A DNA stretch of 36,877 nucleotides, taken from NCBI GenBank assembly GCA_023417785.1, contig JAEZEH010000056.1:1-36877 (forward strand), in the 5' to 3' direction. Below, piece after piece: positions 11,125 to 19,718 of this stretch (position 1 is the stretch's first letter; each line of letters starts with the position of its first letter). The position numbers were made by a program, and so were the translations under genes. This DNA is from Bacteroidota bacterium (GTDB taxonomy: Bacteria > Bacteroidota > Bacteroidia > Cytophagales > Cyclobacteriaceae). The notes beneath the pieces are model-generated. The model searched no databases. It was not told the origin of the DNA and worked only from the letters and a program-made list of their open reading frames with translations.

Positions 11125-12075
11125 GTGAAAACACAAGAGATGCTAAAACTTTTTACGCTAGCAATTTTTATCGGAACCCTGACAGCTTCGGCTCAACAAC
11201 GACCGATTCAGTCATTGTACATGTTTGACCCGTTAGTGATCAACCCGGCATACGCGGGAACTCATGTACAATTCAGCGCAACGGCAATTTACCGGAATCA
11301 GTGGGTAAACTTCGACGGTGCTCCGAAAACGCTGACGGCAAGTATGCACTCCGGCTTCAGAAAAGCCCGTGTAGGCCTGGGGATACTTTTCGGGAAAGAC
11401 GAAATTGGCGTGCATTCTGACAATAGTCTTTACTTCGCATACGCGTACAAAATTCCACTGACTAATCGAAAGAATCCTGCAGTACTATCCATGGGTATCC
11501 AGGGTGGCTTCAACACCCTTAAAAGTGACTACTTCAAAACAAATCCACGTGACGGAATGGAACTGGGTGCCTTGACGAAGTTCAATCCCAATTTTGGCGC
11601 AGGCGTGTTCTTCAGAAGCCGGGAATTATATGCCGGATTCTCCGTCCCTTATATCGTAAACAACCGGACAATCGATATCATCGACGAAACGTTTAGTGAA
11701 CTGATTACTCCTTCAGGTCGCCAGCAACGATACTACTATGTGATGGCGGGCACTACACGTAAGCTGTCGGAAGATTTCAAAATCGCGCCGTCAACTTTGA
11801 TCCGGATCCAGGAAAACGCACCGCTGAGTTTCGACCTGAATACAATGCTTATTATCAAAGATGCTGTGAGCCTGGGAGGCTCCTATCGCCTGGGTGATTC
11901 CTTTATCGGATTATTCGAACTCCAGATCAATGACAACTTTCACGTGGGATACGCTTACGACATCACCACCTCGGATATCAGGTTGTACTCTAACGGTAGT
12001 CATGAAATCATGATCAACTATAGGATTAAGATACCCAGGTTTCATCGCGGTATTGAGTGCCCGTCGTATTGGTAA
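11125..12075 (+). CDS. PorP/SprF family type IX secretion-associated outer-membrane protein
   Basis: 316 residues with an N-terminal signal peptide (cleavage likely after TASA, before QQRP). The family signature follows directly: SLYMFDPLVINPAYAGT, then YRNQWVNFDGAPKT. The remainder alternates short amphipathic beta strands (GLGILFGKDEIG, NFGAGVFFRS, LYAGFSVPYIVN, FHVGYAYDITTS) and ends in a strand-rich barrel-like C terminus, as in other PorP/SprF proteins of about 300-330 residues. In Flavobacterium, SprF is needed for surface display of SprB and is encoded just after sprB; the same order here suggests this protein is the dedicated partner of the upstream adhesin. The start is GTG at 11125; an ATG at 11140 would give MLKLFTLAIF and an equally good signal peptide, so the first five residues are uncertain. 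Confidence 0.9.
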   Translation: MKTQEMLKLFTLAIFIGTLTASAQQRPIQSLYMFDPLVINPAYAGTHVQFSATAIYRNQWVNFDGAPKTLTASMHSGFRKARVGLGILFGKDEIGVHSDNSLYFAYAYKIPLTNRKNPAVLSMGIQGGFNTLKSDYFKTNPRDGMELGALTKFNPNFGAGVFFRSRELYAGFSVPYIVNNRTIDIIDETFSELITPSGRQQRYYYVMAGTTRKLSEDFKIAPSTLIRIQENAPLSFDLNTMLIIKDAVSLGGSYRLGDSFIGLFELQINDNFHVGYAYDITTSDIRLYSNGSHEIMINYRIKIPRFHRGIECPSYW

Positions 12076-12088
12076 GTTGTCCAGGTTT

Positions 12089-12360
12089 CAAGGCTCAACG
12101 CTCAAGGTTCAAGCATACTATTCCGCGGTTTCTTCTTGCGTATTCTGGCTTCTGCGAGAAATTTTCGCATCCGTTCCCTCCCGCAGATCGCCCTGATCTC
12201 GCAGACGAATGCGCTGAAAGTATGAGTTTCAAGGTTCGAAGTTCAAGGGATGGACTGGATTTCAATTTCGGATTGCAAGCTCTCACTTTTCATTTACGGG
12301 CGGATCCCTTCAGGAAATTAAAGGATTTCAAATTTCGGATCTCGAATTTCAAATTAAATT
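12089..12360 (-). repeat. Modular dispersed intergenic repeat, copy 1 (fills the 12076-12402 gap)
   Basis: This spacer between the SprF-like gene and ppk1 has no credible gene. Read on the minus strand it has TTGAA-rich tracts (12325-12360, 12226-12248, 12089-12110) flanking two distinct modules. Module B is at 12288-12324 and has CCTTTAATT and AAGGGATC cores. Module A is at 12109-12220, starting TTCAGCGCATTCGTCT and containing TTTCTCGCAGAA. Both modules recur in opposite orientation at 26815-27095 between hisA and hisF, in a different order. Bases 12361-12402 hold nothing recognisable; no convincing terminator is seen for either converging gene. Confidence 0.75.
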
Positions 12361-12402
12361 GCAAACCCTCACTCTCTTTCACACTGCTACAGGGTCGCGC
12401 CT

Positions 12403-14529
12403 TCAGAACAGCGATGCCTCCATTACGATGTCGCGCGAAACGTGGAAAAACTCCTTGTGGATGTTAAAAGGACGTTCTCCATTTAATTCCCTTTTCACAT
12501 AGTCGCCATTCTCATTCATGCTATAGGCGTTGACATTGTCGCGCAGGTTGTAGCGCAGGTTGTTAATGGCCTGCTTCCGAAGGATATCTTCCTCCAGCAG
12601 GAACAACGACTCGATGCGGCGGTCAAAACTGCGGACCATAGCATCAGCACTGCCAATGTACACCTTAGGATTCCCTGCGTTATGGAAATAATAGATCCGG
12701 GAATGTTCCAGAAATTCGCCAACAATCGAGATGACCTCGATGTTTTCGCTGACTCCGGGTCGTCCCGGGCGTAAACAACACATACCTCGGACGATTAATT
12801 TGATTGGAACCCCTGCCTGAGATGCGGCAAACAGCTCGTCAATAAGTTCTTTGTCCTGAAAGGAGTTTAGCTTTATCACTATACCGGAGGGCAATCCGTT
12901 TCTAGCGTTCTCGGCCTCACGTTGAACGAGATTACAAAGCTGAATACGCATATCCCGCGGCGACGTAATAAGATTTCGATATGCAGACGGTTGTGAATGA
13001 CCGGTTATTACATTGAAGAACTCCGAAACGTCCTGCGCGTATACTTCACGCGTGGTGAGCAATCCAATATCCACATATAGCCGTGAAGTGAATTCGTTGT
13101 AGTTTCCGCTAGAAAGGTGCACGTATCGGTAAACACGATCACCTTCCTCTTTCCGAACGATCAAAAGCAGCTTCGTATGGGTCTTAAGGCTGCTTACTCC
13201 ATAGATAACAAAACAGCCTGCTTTTTGTAGTCGCTGAGCTTCCCGAAGATTGTTCTCTTCGTCAAATCTGGCTTTAACCTCAAAAAGAACGGAAACGTGT
13301 TTCCCATTCTCAGCTGCTTTCAACAGGGCCGCCGTCACCCGCGACTCTTTTGCGACACGGTAAATCGTGATTTTGATGGACAATACAAAAGGATCATCCG
13401 CAGCTTTTTCCAGCAGCTCGAGCACTGGTTCCATTGAGTTGTATGGATGGTGAAGCAGGATATCGCGATCCTTCAACACTTCGAACAAATCCTGTGAGCC
13501 GTGCTCCGGAAAATTAAGTGGCTTTATGGGCTCCGGAGGTGACGTTCGCCGGCCCTTGAATTCTTTGTGACTTAAGATATGATTGAGACCCGTAAAGTCC
13601 ATCAAACTATTCTTCTGAACATAAAATACATTGAACTCATCAAGGTCCCACTGGATTTTTAGCAAGCGCATCATCCACGGGTCGGGGTTCTCTTCTACTT
13701 CAAGGCGTACTACGCGTCCTGTTCGTCGGGTCTTGAGCTTGCGTTTGAGGTCCTCCAGAAAGTTAGACTCAATGTCCTCGCTTTCCTCCAACGTGAAGTC
13801 ACCATTCCGATTAATGCGGAACAGATTCGTACTGATAATTTCTACATTCCGGAAAAGGTTGAATACGTTATTGCGGATAACCTCCTCCAATGGAACAAAG
13901 TAAGTCATGTCTTCTGCGGGCACCTCGTAGAAGCGTGGAAGGTTGTGCGGAATCTGGATGAACGAAACCTTCTGCTGATTTGGCCCTTCGTTTGGATTCT
14001 TGGTAACTACTCCCAGCAACAGACGATTATTCATCAGCGTGGGAAACGTATGATAGTTATCGAACACCATGGGGGTCAGCATGGGGAAGATAATATTATC
14101 AAAATACTCCTTCACCCGTTTCGTGCTCTCTATGGACAGGTCATCGTATGACGAAATCTGAAAATTATTTGCTTTAAATAACGGTTTTAGCTCCTGCAGA
14201 TAGCAGCTTGTCTGATCATCACAAAAGCGCCGCATTTCGGTGAGAAGCAATTTCCGGAACGGTTCTTCCCGCAGACCATTGTAATCAAAACGCAGCTTAC
14301 CATAGTCCAGGTAATTGTATAAACTTCCGAGACGAATGGTACAAAATTCATCGAGATTAGACGCCGTGATAGCCAGAAACTTCAACCGGTCGAATACGTT
14401 CCGCTCCCGGTTCAACGCCTGGTCAAGCACACGGTAATTAAACTGCAACCAGCTTAGATCGCGGCTGACGTAATTACTTTCCAGTATCTGTTGCTTGAGC
14501 CTTTCGGTTAGCGTTTTGATTTCCTCCAT
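12403..14529 (-). CDS. ppk1: Polyphosphate kinase 1 (PPK1)
   Basis: 708 residues, normal for PPK1. It reversibly transfers the ATP gamma-phosphate to polyphosphate and is usually associated with the inner membrane. The N-terminal domain starts SRDLSWLQFNYRVLDQA and contains LKFLAITASNLDEF, both family signatures. The phospholipase-D-like catalytic halves are clear: HHPYNSMEPV, then SSLKTHTKLLLI with the expected phosphorylated histidine at about H451, and EHSRIYYFHN with the second catalytic histidine at about H609. The GKHVSVLFEVKARFDEENN strand-loop is also typical. The gene starts 24 bp after the gyrB stop on the same strand, so co-transcription with gyrB is likely. A second, unrelated polyphosphate kinase (PPK2) lies about 3.5 kb away. 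Confidence 0.97.
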   Translation of the reverse strand: MEEIKTLTERLKQQILESNYVSRDLSWLQFNYRVLDQALNRERNVFDRLKFLAITASNLDEFCTIRLGSLYNYLDYGKLRFDYNGLREEPFRKLLLTEMRRFCDDQTSCYLQELKPLFKANNFQISSYDDLSIESTKRVKEYFDNIIFPMLTPMVFDNYHTFPTLMNNRLLLGVVTKNPNEGPNQQKVSFIQIPHNLPRFYEVPAEDMTYFVPLEEVIRNNVFNLFRNVEIISTNLFRINRNGDFTLEESEDIESNFLEDLKRKLKTRRTGRVVRLEVEENPDPWMMRLLKIQWDLDEFNVFYVQKNSLMDFTGLNHILSHKEFKGRRTSPPEPIKPLNFPEHGSQDLFEVLKDRDILLHHPYNSMEPVLELLEKAADDPFVLSIKITIYRVAKESRVTAALLKAAENGKHVSVLFEVKARFDEENNLREAQRLQKAGCFVIYGVSSLKTHTKLLLIVRKEEGDRVYRYVHLSSGNYNEFTSRLYVDIGLLTTREVYAQDVSEFFNVITGHSQPSAYRNLITSPRDMRIQLCNLVQREAENARNGLPSGIVIKLNSFQDKELIDELFAASQAGVPIKLIVRGMCCLRPGRPGVSENIEVISIVGEFLEHSRIYYFHNAGNPKVYIGSADAMVRSFDRRIESLFLLEEDILRKQAINNLRYNLRDNVNAYSMNENGDYVKRELNGERPFNIHKEFFHVSRDIVMEASLF

Positions 14530-14553
14530 AGAAGGGGCAGGTTTCGCGATACA

Positions 14554-16509
14554 CTAGATATCGATGCGCGCGTATTTCGCATTCTTCTCAATGAATTCGC
14601 GACGCGGAGCAACCTCATCGCCCATAAGCATGGAGAACAGGTGATCAGCTTCTGCAGCCGACTCTATACTTACCTGCTTGAGCGAGCGTTTCGCTGGATC
14701 CATTGTGGTAGTCCACAGCTGTTCAGGATTCATTTCACCTAACCCTTTATAGCGTTGCACATTGACGGAGTCTTCCTTTCCCCCACCGAGTTCCTTCACA
14801 TAAGCTTCTCTCTCTTCTTCGGTCCAGCAATACCGCTCTTCGCGTCCTTTTTTCACGAGATATAACGGTGGGAGTGCAATGTACACGAAACCGTTTTCGA
14901 TCAGGTCTTTCATATAACGGAAAAAGAACGTCAGGATCAACGTCCGGATGTGGCTTCCGTCAACATCGGCATCGGTCATAATGATGACCTTATGATACCT
15001 GAGCCTTGTCATATTCAGCGCTTTGTCGTCTTCCGGCGTACCGAAACTAACGCCCAGCGCAGTAATGATATTCTTGATTTCCTCGTTATCGTAAATCTTG
15101 TGCTCCTGGGCTTTTTCCACGTTCAGAATCTTTCCCCGTAAAGGTAAAATCGCCTGAAAGTTCCGATCTCGACCTTGCTTCGCAGATCCACCCGCGGAGT
15201 CACCCTCAACGAGATAGAGCTCGCTGATACTGGGATCGGCACTCGAACAGTCGGCGAGCTTACCGGGAAGACCGGTTCCCGACAGAACATTTTTCCGTTG
15301 CACCATTTCGCGCGCTTTCCGGGCCGCGTGACGTGCCTGCGCGGCGAGCACGACTTTATTCACAATTAACTTTGCCTCGCGCGGATGTTCTTCAAGAAAG
15401 TGCACGAGCGCTTCACCAACTGCCGTATCCACAGCACCCATAACGTCTGAGTTACCCAGTTTGGTTTTGGTCTGTCCTTCAAACTGGGGTTCCTGCACTT
15501 TCACAGAGATCACAGCTGTAAGACCTTCGCGAAAGTCGTCGCCATTGATGTCGATCTTCACCTTATCAAGTAATCCCGACTTATCTGCGTAGTTCTTTAA
15601 CGTACGCGTAAGAGCCCGTCTGAACCCCGCAACATGGGTACCGCCTTCGTGCGTGTTGATATTATTTACATATGAAACCAGGTTCTCGCTGAACGACGTA
15701 TTGTAGCACATCGCCACCTGAACCGGTATTTCACCCTTGTCATTTTCAATGTAGATAGGCTGAGGAATGAGTTTCTCGCGGGTGGAGTCAATGTACTCGA
15801 CAAACTCGCGAAGACCGCCCTGCGAAAGAAACAAGTCACTGCGGGGATCGCCTTTTTCATCCTTTTCCCGAAGGTCCGTCAAATTGATGCTTATACCAGG
15901 ATTTAAAAAAGCCAGTTCGCGAAGGCGCGACGCGATAGTTTCATAGTTGTATTCGGAAATCGAAAAAACCTGCTTGTCCGGCCGAAACCTGACCGTTGTT
16001 CCGCGGTTCTCTGATTCACCAGCAACGCGAACCGGGTACTGCGGAACGCCGCGATGATACTCCTGTTCAAAGATCTGACCTTCCCGGAATACAGTTACAT
16101 GCAACATCTCCGAAAGGGCGTTAACGCAGGAAACCCCTACCCCATGCAGACCACCAGAAACCTTATAGGTATTTTTGTCAAACTTTCCACCAGCGTGAAG
16201 CACCGTCATGACCACCTCTAACGCCGACCGCTGTTCCTTTTCGTGCATATCGGTCGGGATGCCCCTTCCGTTATCGGATACGGTAACGGAATTATCTTCA
16301 TTTACCGTGACATTAATCGTATCACAATAGCCTGCCAGGGCCTCATCAATAGAATTGTCAACAACCTCCCAAACCAGGTGATGGAGCCCCTTTACACCAA
16401 CATCTCCGATGTACATTGCGGGGCGTTTACGTACTGCTTCAAGGCCTTCCAGCACCTGGATATTACTGGCCGAATAATCAGCCGGAACTTTCGATTTTAT
16501 TTCACTCAT
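14554..16509 (-). CDS. gyrB: DNA gyrase subunit B
   Basis: ATPase and TOPRIM subunit of gyrase, which with GyrA introduces negative supercoils. From the ATG at 16509 the protein has 651 residues, the usual length for this phylum. It shows the GHKL ATPase with the catalytic Glu in WEVVDNSIDEALAG (about E48, N52) and GGLHGVG; the transducer domain; the TOPRIM Glu in LVEGDSAGGSAKQGR (about E435); the DADVDG metal-binding triad (about D513-D517); and the C-terminal QRYKGLGEMNPEQLW. The frame stays open upstream to 16692, but those 61 residues are not conserved GyrB sequence, so the internal start is preferred. ParE is the main alternative; the N-terminal sequence and length favour GyrB. Confidence 0.96.
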   Translation of the reverse strand: MSEIKSKVPADYSASNIQVLEGLEAVRKRPAMYIGDVGVKGLHHLVWEVVDNSIDEALAGYCDTINVTVNEDNSVTVSDNGRGIPTDMHEKEQRSALEVVMTVLHAGGKFDKNTYKVSGGLHGVGVSCVNALSEMLHVTVFREGQIFEQEYHRGVPQYPVRVAGESENRGTTVRFRPDKQVFSISEYNYETIASRLRELAFLNPGISINLTDLREKDEKGDPRSDLFLSQGGLREFVEYIDSTREKLIPQPIYIENDKGEIPVQVAMCYNTSFSENLVSYVNNINTHEGGTHVAGFRRALTRTLKNYADKSGLLDKVKIDINGDDFREGLTAVISVKVQEPQFEGQTKTKLGNSDVMGAVDTAVGEALVHFLEEHPREAKLIVNKVVLAAQARHAARKAREMVQRKNVLSGTGLPGKLADCSSADPSISELYLVEGDSAGGSAKQGRDRNFQAILPLRGKILNVEKAQEHKIYDNEEIKNIITALGVSFGTPEDDKALNMTRLRYHKVIIMTDADVDGSHIRTLILTFFFRYMKDLIENGFVYIALPPLYLVKKGREERYCWTEEEREAYVKELGGGKEDSVNVQRYKGLGEMNPEQLWTTTMDPAKRSLKQVSIESAAEADHLFSMLMGDEVAPRREFIEKNAKYARIDI

Positions 16510-16527
16510 GATACTTATTAGAACCGC

Positions 16528-16535
16528 CAAAAATA
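16528..16535 (-). promoter_or_regulatory. Candidate -7 promoter element of gyrB (-ppk1)
   Basis: On the minus strand the octamer TATTTTTG matches the Bacteroidetes -7 consensus TAnnTTTG exactly, 18 bp before the gyrB ATG. That would leave a short leader of roughly a dozen bases. No clear -33 TTTG is seen at the ideal distance, so this rests on one element. Confidence 0.35.
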
Positions 16536-16654
16536 GTCTTTTTGACCATACTATTCCTTCTTTTAAACATAATAATTCGGAAGAAAATCCCCTTGAAATT
16601 AGGCGGTGATAAACATTTGTTCTACCTTCACCTAAGGATTTAGTTATACCTCTT

Positions 16655-18028
16655 ATGCGTTTCTTTCCAGTTGTATTTTTCATCGCGTGCATGCCGGTTA
16701 TCCTGAGCGCGCAGATCCCTCACCCGATATACCGCAGCAAAGCCGACTCGACGTCGTATAATCAACTTCAACAGCGGCTTACGGATATGATGTCTGTCCC
16801 TGAAAAGATCAATCCCGTAATTATAGATAGCCTTCGGGAAAAACTTTTCAAACTTCGCGAGGTTGCCATAATCGGAATGACCTACCGATATCAGCCGGAC
16901 CCAAACTATACGCCGCTAGCTGATATCATTGACGGATCAGCTGATCCGGGCCAGGTGAAACGCCTCAGCATCTCCGGATGGAATGGCAATGCGTTGCCTA
17001 AAGAAATCTATCAATGCACCTCGCTTGAACGTCTGGAAATCATCGAAGGCTCAATCAAAAGGATTCCGCGAAAACTAAACCGGCTTAGGAATCTCGAGCG
17101 TCTCGCAATCTACAGTCATAAATCAGAAGGGCGCCTTCGCATTGCTAAAAACCGGCACGTCCGACACCTCGTTTTTCGCGGAGACAAACCCGACGTGTTA
17201 CCGAAGAATTTTAAACGTTTCGTGAAGCTGGATACGCTGGACCTGAAACGTAATGGACTAACGTCATTTCCGGCGGTTCATAAGAATAAGAATTTGAAAC
17301 AACTTGTTCTTTCTGAAAATGAACTGACACTCACGAAAGACAGGATACGTTCGAACGCATCTCTGCAACACCTCGTTCTGCAGCGGAACAAGATTGAATC
17401 GATACCCTCTGCTTTCACCAGCTTTCCGAATCTCAAAAAACTTATCCTGAACTACAACCAAATCAATACAGTGAGTCCCGAGCTGGCCAGGCTGACTAAT
17501 CTTGAGGAGCTTGGGTTGTATCAGAACAAGTTAACGGATATCCCATCGGTTGTTTACCAGATGACAAAGCTGCGATTTCTGGATTTGTACTATAATAAGA
17601 TTGAAAAGATTGATGATGAAATCGCTAATCTCCAAAATCTCGAGGTATTGTTCATTTCATCGAACCGGATTTACAAGATTTCTGAAAGAGTTGGCGAACT
17701 AAAGAATCTCAAGGAGCTGTATGTTCACCACAATCGGCTAAGCTCACTTCCTGTATCGCTGAAGAATCTTGATAAGCTCGAAGTGCTTCGGATAAACGCC
17801 AACAACCTGGTGGATGTACCCGAATGGATCACGGAACTAAAAAATCTGAAAAACCTGGACATCTCACATAATAAAATTTACCGTGCTCCCGACATGATCC
17901 GCCAACTCGCCAAGCTCGAACTGGTAGCATTCACTCAAAACAACTGGGAAAACGTCGACCAGATTATCGACCTGGCGGATGACCTGTCACTGAAAGGCGT
18001 TACTGTTCATCTGGAACAATTCGACTGA
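16655..18028 (+). CDS. Secreted leucine-rich repeat protein
   Basis: 457 residues. A signal peptide (MRFFPVVFFIACMPVILSAQ) precedes a non-repetitive segment to about residue 100, then about 13 leucine-rich repeats of 22-24 residues to about residue 430 with the pattern LxxLxxLxLxxNxLxxIPxx, for example NLKKLILNYNQINTVSP and KLRFLDLYYNKIEKIDD. The short final segment (VHLEQFD) shows no T9SS sorting domain or membrane anchor, so periplasmic location or release is possible. LRR arrays form curved protein-binding surfaces; the partner is unknown. The gene is divergent from gyrB; a weak promoter candidate (TTG at 16593, AACATTTG at 16612-16619) sits in the shared 145-bp spacer. It has no same-strand neighbour, so it is probably transcribed alone. 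Confidence 0.85.
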   Translation: MRFFPVVFFIACMPVILSAQIPHPIYRSKADSTSYNQLQQRLTDMMSVPEKINPVIIDSLREKLFKLREVAIIGMTYRYQPDPNYTPLADIIDGSADPGQVKRLSISGWNGNALPKEIYQCTSLERLEIIEGSIKRIPRKLNRLRNLERLAIYSHKSEGRLRIAKNRHVRHLVFRGDKPDVLPKNFKRFVKLDTLDLKRNGLTSFPAVHKNKNLKQLVLSENELTLTKDRIRSNASLQHLVLQRNKIESIPSAFTSFPNLKKLILNYNQINTVSPELARLTNLEELGLYQNKLTDIPSVVYQMTKLRFLDLYYNKIEKIDDEIANLQNLEVLFISSNRIYKISERVGELKNLKELYVHHNRLSSLPVSLKNLDKLEVLRINANNLVDVPEWITELKNLKNLDISHNKIYRAPDMIRQLAKLELVAFTQNNWENVDQIIDLADDLSLKGVTVHLEQFD

Positions 18029-18071
18029 TACGCCTGCAACACAACATACGTCTCGGAGACTTGTTCCCTTT

Positions 18072-18968
18072 TCAATCGCCCATTAGCTCTGCACGTGCCT
18101 GCTGCAAGGCGTTACGGTGCTCCTGGCTGACGGCGGGGTAGTCTATCTCAAGTTTCTTAAGCCGTTGGTATATCACGGCAGCTATGGCAAGTCGCGTATA
18201 CCATTTATTATCTGCAGGAATGATAAACCACGGTGCGTATGAAGTAGACGTAGCAGAAATTGCCTCCTCATAGGCCCGTTGGTAGTCGTCCCAGTACGAC
18301 CTTTCTTTCAAATCCCCAATGTCAAACTTCCAATTCTTCGAGGGATCATCGATCCGTGCCACAAGCCTCTTCTTTTGTTCCTCTTTTGAGAGATGCAGGA
18401 AGAACTTCAGAATGATCGTCCCGTTTCGGGCGACGTTCTTCTCAAATCGCTTGATCTGCCTGAACCGGTTTTCCCAAAAATCCTGATTGATATTTTCAAG
18501 AGAATTGATACCTGGAATATTCTCTTTTAAAACGTACCCGGGATGTACACGTGTAACGAGAACATTTTCATAATGAGACCTGTTGTGGATGGCGATCTCG
18601 CCGCGACGTGGCAGGACAAGGGCATGTCGCCATAGATAGTCGTGATCCAGTTCTTCGGAAGACGGCGCCTTGAAACTGGTAATCCGCACGCCCATCGGAT
18701 TAACACCCGACATAATATGCTTCACAGTACCATCCTTCCCGGCTGCATCCATCGCCTGCAGTATGATCAAAACCCCATAACGATTATGCGCATACAGCCG
18801 GGTCTGCATTTCGGCGAGCCGCTTGCGGCCAGCCTCGAGCAATTTCTCGCCTTCAGATTTTTTCAGTTCTTCACCCTGATAATCGGTGGCGAAATCTTTG
18901 AGGTTCACCGTCATCCCCGGTGAAACCTTCAACTTGCTGATTTCTACATACGCATCTTTCGATATCAT
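18072..18968 (-). CDS. ppk2: Polyphosphate kinase 2 family protein (polyphosphate:nucleotide phosphotransferase)
   Basis: 298 residues, single-domain PPK2. The Walker A motif QAMDAAGKDGT is at 71-81 (K78), and HNRSHYENVLV at 128-138 is the Walker B-equivalent region. DYLWRHALVLPRRGEI and the lid-region segment FFLHLSKEEQKKR are also typical. These enzymes use polyphosphate to phosphorylate nucleotides. The Glu after SHY (about E134) occupies the position I recall as Glu in class III enzymes, which act on both NMPs and NDPs; the class call is therefore tentative. The gene is last of three minus-strand genes, 85 bp after the Nudix gene, and converges with the LRR gene 43 bp away. Confidence 0.93.
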   Translation of the reverse strand: MISKDAYVEISKLKVSPGMTVNLKDFATDYQGEELKKSEGEKLLEAGRKRLAEMQTRLYAHNRYGVLIILQAMDAAGKDGTVKHIMSGVNPMGVRITSFKAPSSEELDHDYLWRHALVLPRRGEIAIHNRSHYENVLVTRVHPGYVLKENIPGINSLENINQDFWENRFRQIKRFEKNVARNGTIILKFFLHLSKEEQKKRLVARIDDPSKNWKFDIGDLKERSYWDDYQRAYEEAISATSTSYAPWFIIPADNKWYTRLAIAAVIYQRLKKLEIDYPAVSQEHRNALQQARAELMGD

Positions 18969-19039
18969 CCGCGTCTTTATTTATAAACGATACAGGTTTT
19001 TTTCTTCCGGATCAAGTAAATACATTTTGATCGCGAACC

Positions 19040-19047
19040 CAAAACTA
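19040..19047 (-). promoter_or_regulatory. Candidate -7 promoter element upstream of ppk2
   Basis: Minus-strand TAGTTTTG matches TAnnTTTG exactly, about 72 bp before the PPK2 start in the 85-bp gap after the Nudix gene. A good -33 element is not visible, so an internal promoter is only possible. Confidence 0.25.
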
Positions 19048-19053
19048 TCAGGT

Positions 19054-19683
19054 TCACATTATTTCTTTCACGACGAGACGAAGCTCATTGAGCATCATGG
19101 CGGTGGCGCCCCAGACAATTTGATTCTGCACTTTGAAGTGGGGGGCTTGCATCCGATAACGTCCTCCCGCCATTATTTCTTCGACCTGGATCGCGTCGTC
19201 GCGCACCAGTTCGTGAAGATCAGCCTGGAAGATGGAATGCACCTCATACGGATCCGGAGTAAATGCGGGTGTTTCGAGAACTGAAGCCACAACGGGCGTT
19301 ACCAGGAAGTTGCTCACAATTACGTAAAATTCACTCAGCCGGCCAACGACTTTAACCCGGGCAGGATCGATGCCAATTTCCTCCCTCGCCTCCCGCAGTG
19401 CCGTTTCAATGGCATCCTCTCCGGGCTCGGCTTTTCCTCCGGGTAAACTTATCTGACCACTATGAACGCCCATGTACTCCTGACGCCGGATCAATGGAAA
19501 CTTGATACTTTCTTCGGCTTCGTACAGGAGAATCAAAACACTGCCTGGCCTGGGTGGAAGAGAATGCTTGAAGATGGGCGTTTCATTACCGATCGGGATG
19601 GCCCGCAACGGATCATGTGCCAATGCTGAGGGCAAAGTCATCGTGAGTCGTTTGCTAAGCTGTTCGATCAGTCTGGAGTACAT
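19054..19683 (-). CDS. Nudix hydrolase, CoA pyrophosphatase-like (NudL/UPF0035)
   Basis: 209 residues. A perfect Nudix box (G-x5-E-x7-R-E-U-x-E-E-x-G-U) runs from G83 to I105, with core REAREEIGI binding the catalytic metal. Directly before it, HSGQISLPGGK matches the UPF0035-type motif that separates CoA/acyl-CoA pyrophosphatases from other Nudix enzymes; these split CoA into 4'-phosphopantetheine and 3',5'-ADP. A downstream FTPDPYEVHSIF segment is also usual in this subfamily. Substrate is inferred from the subfamily. It lies between the TPR gene (59 bp) and ppk2 (85 bp) on the same strand and could share their transcript. Confidence 0.87.
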   Translation of the reverse strand: MYSRLIEQLSKRLTMTLPSALAHDPLRAIPIGNETPIFKHSLPPRPGSVLILLYEAEESIKFPLIRRQEYMGVHSGQISLPGGKAEPGEDAIETALREAREEIGIDPARVKVVGRLSEFYVIVSNFLVTPVVASVLETPAFTPDPYEVHSIFQADLHELVRDDAIQVEEIMAGGRYRMQAPHFKVQNQIVWGATAMMLNELRLVVKEIM

Positions 19684-19718
19684 AAACAGATCCGGTTGAG
19701 TTCAAAAGTACTATCGAA

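Noticed and set aside
12057..12467. Plus-strand ORF of 136 codons between the SprF-like gene and ppk1 (and a 63-codon ORF opposite)
   Set aside because: It runs through the dispersed repeat into the antisense of ppk1, with low-complexity, non-protein-like sequence and no conserved motif.
16510..16692. 61-codon upstream extension of the gyrB frame
   Set aside because: The extension lacks GyrB-like sequence, overlaps the start of the LRR gene and would include a good -7 promoter element; the ATG at 16509 gives the usual N terminus and length.
18029..18071. Inverted repeat GTCTC-G-GAGAC as a terminator between the LRR gene and ppk2
   Set aside because: A one-base loop cannot form a stable hairpin as written and no T tract follows.
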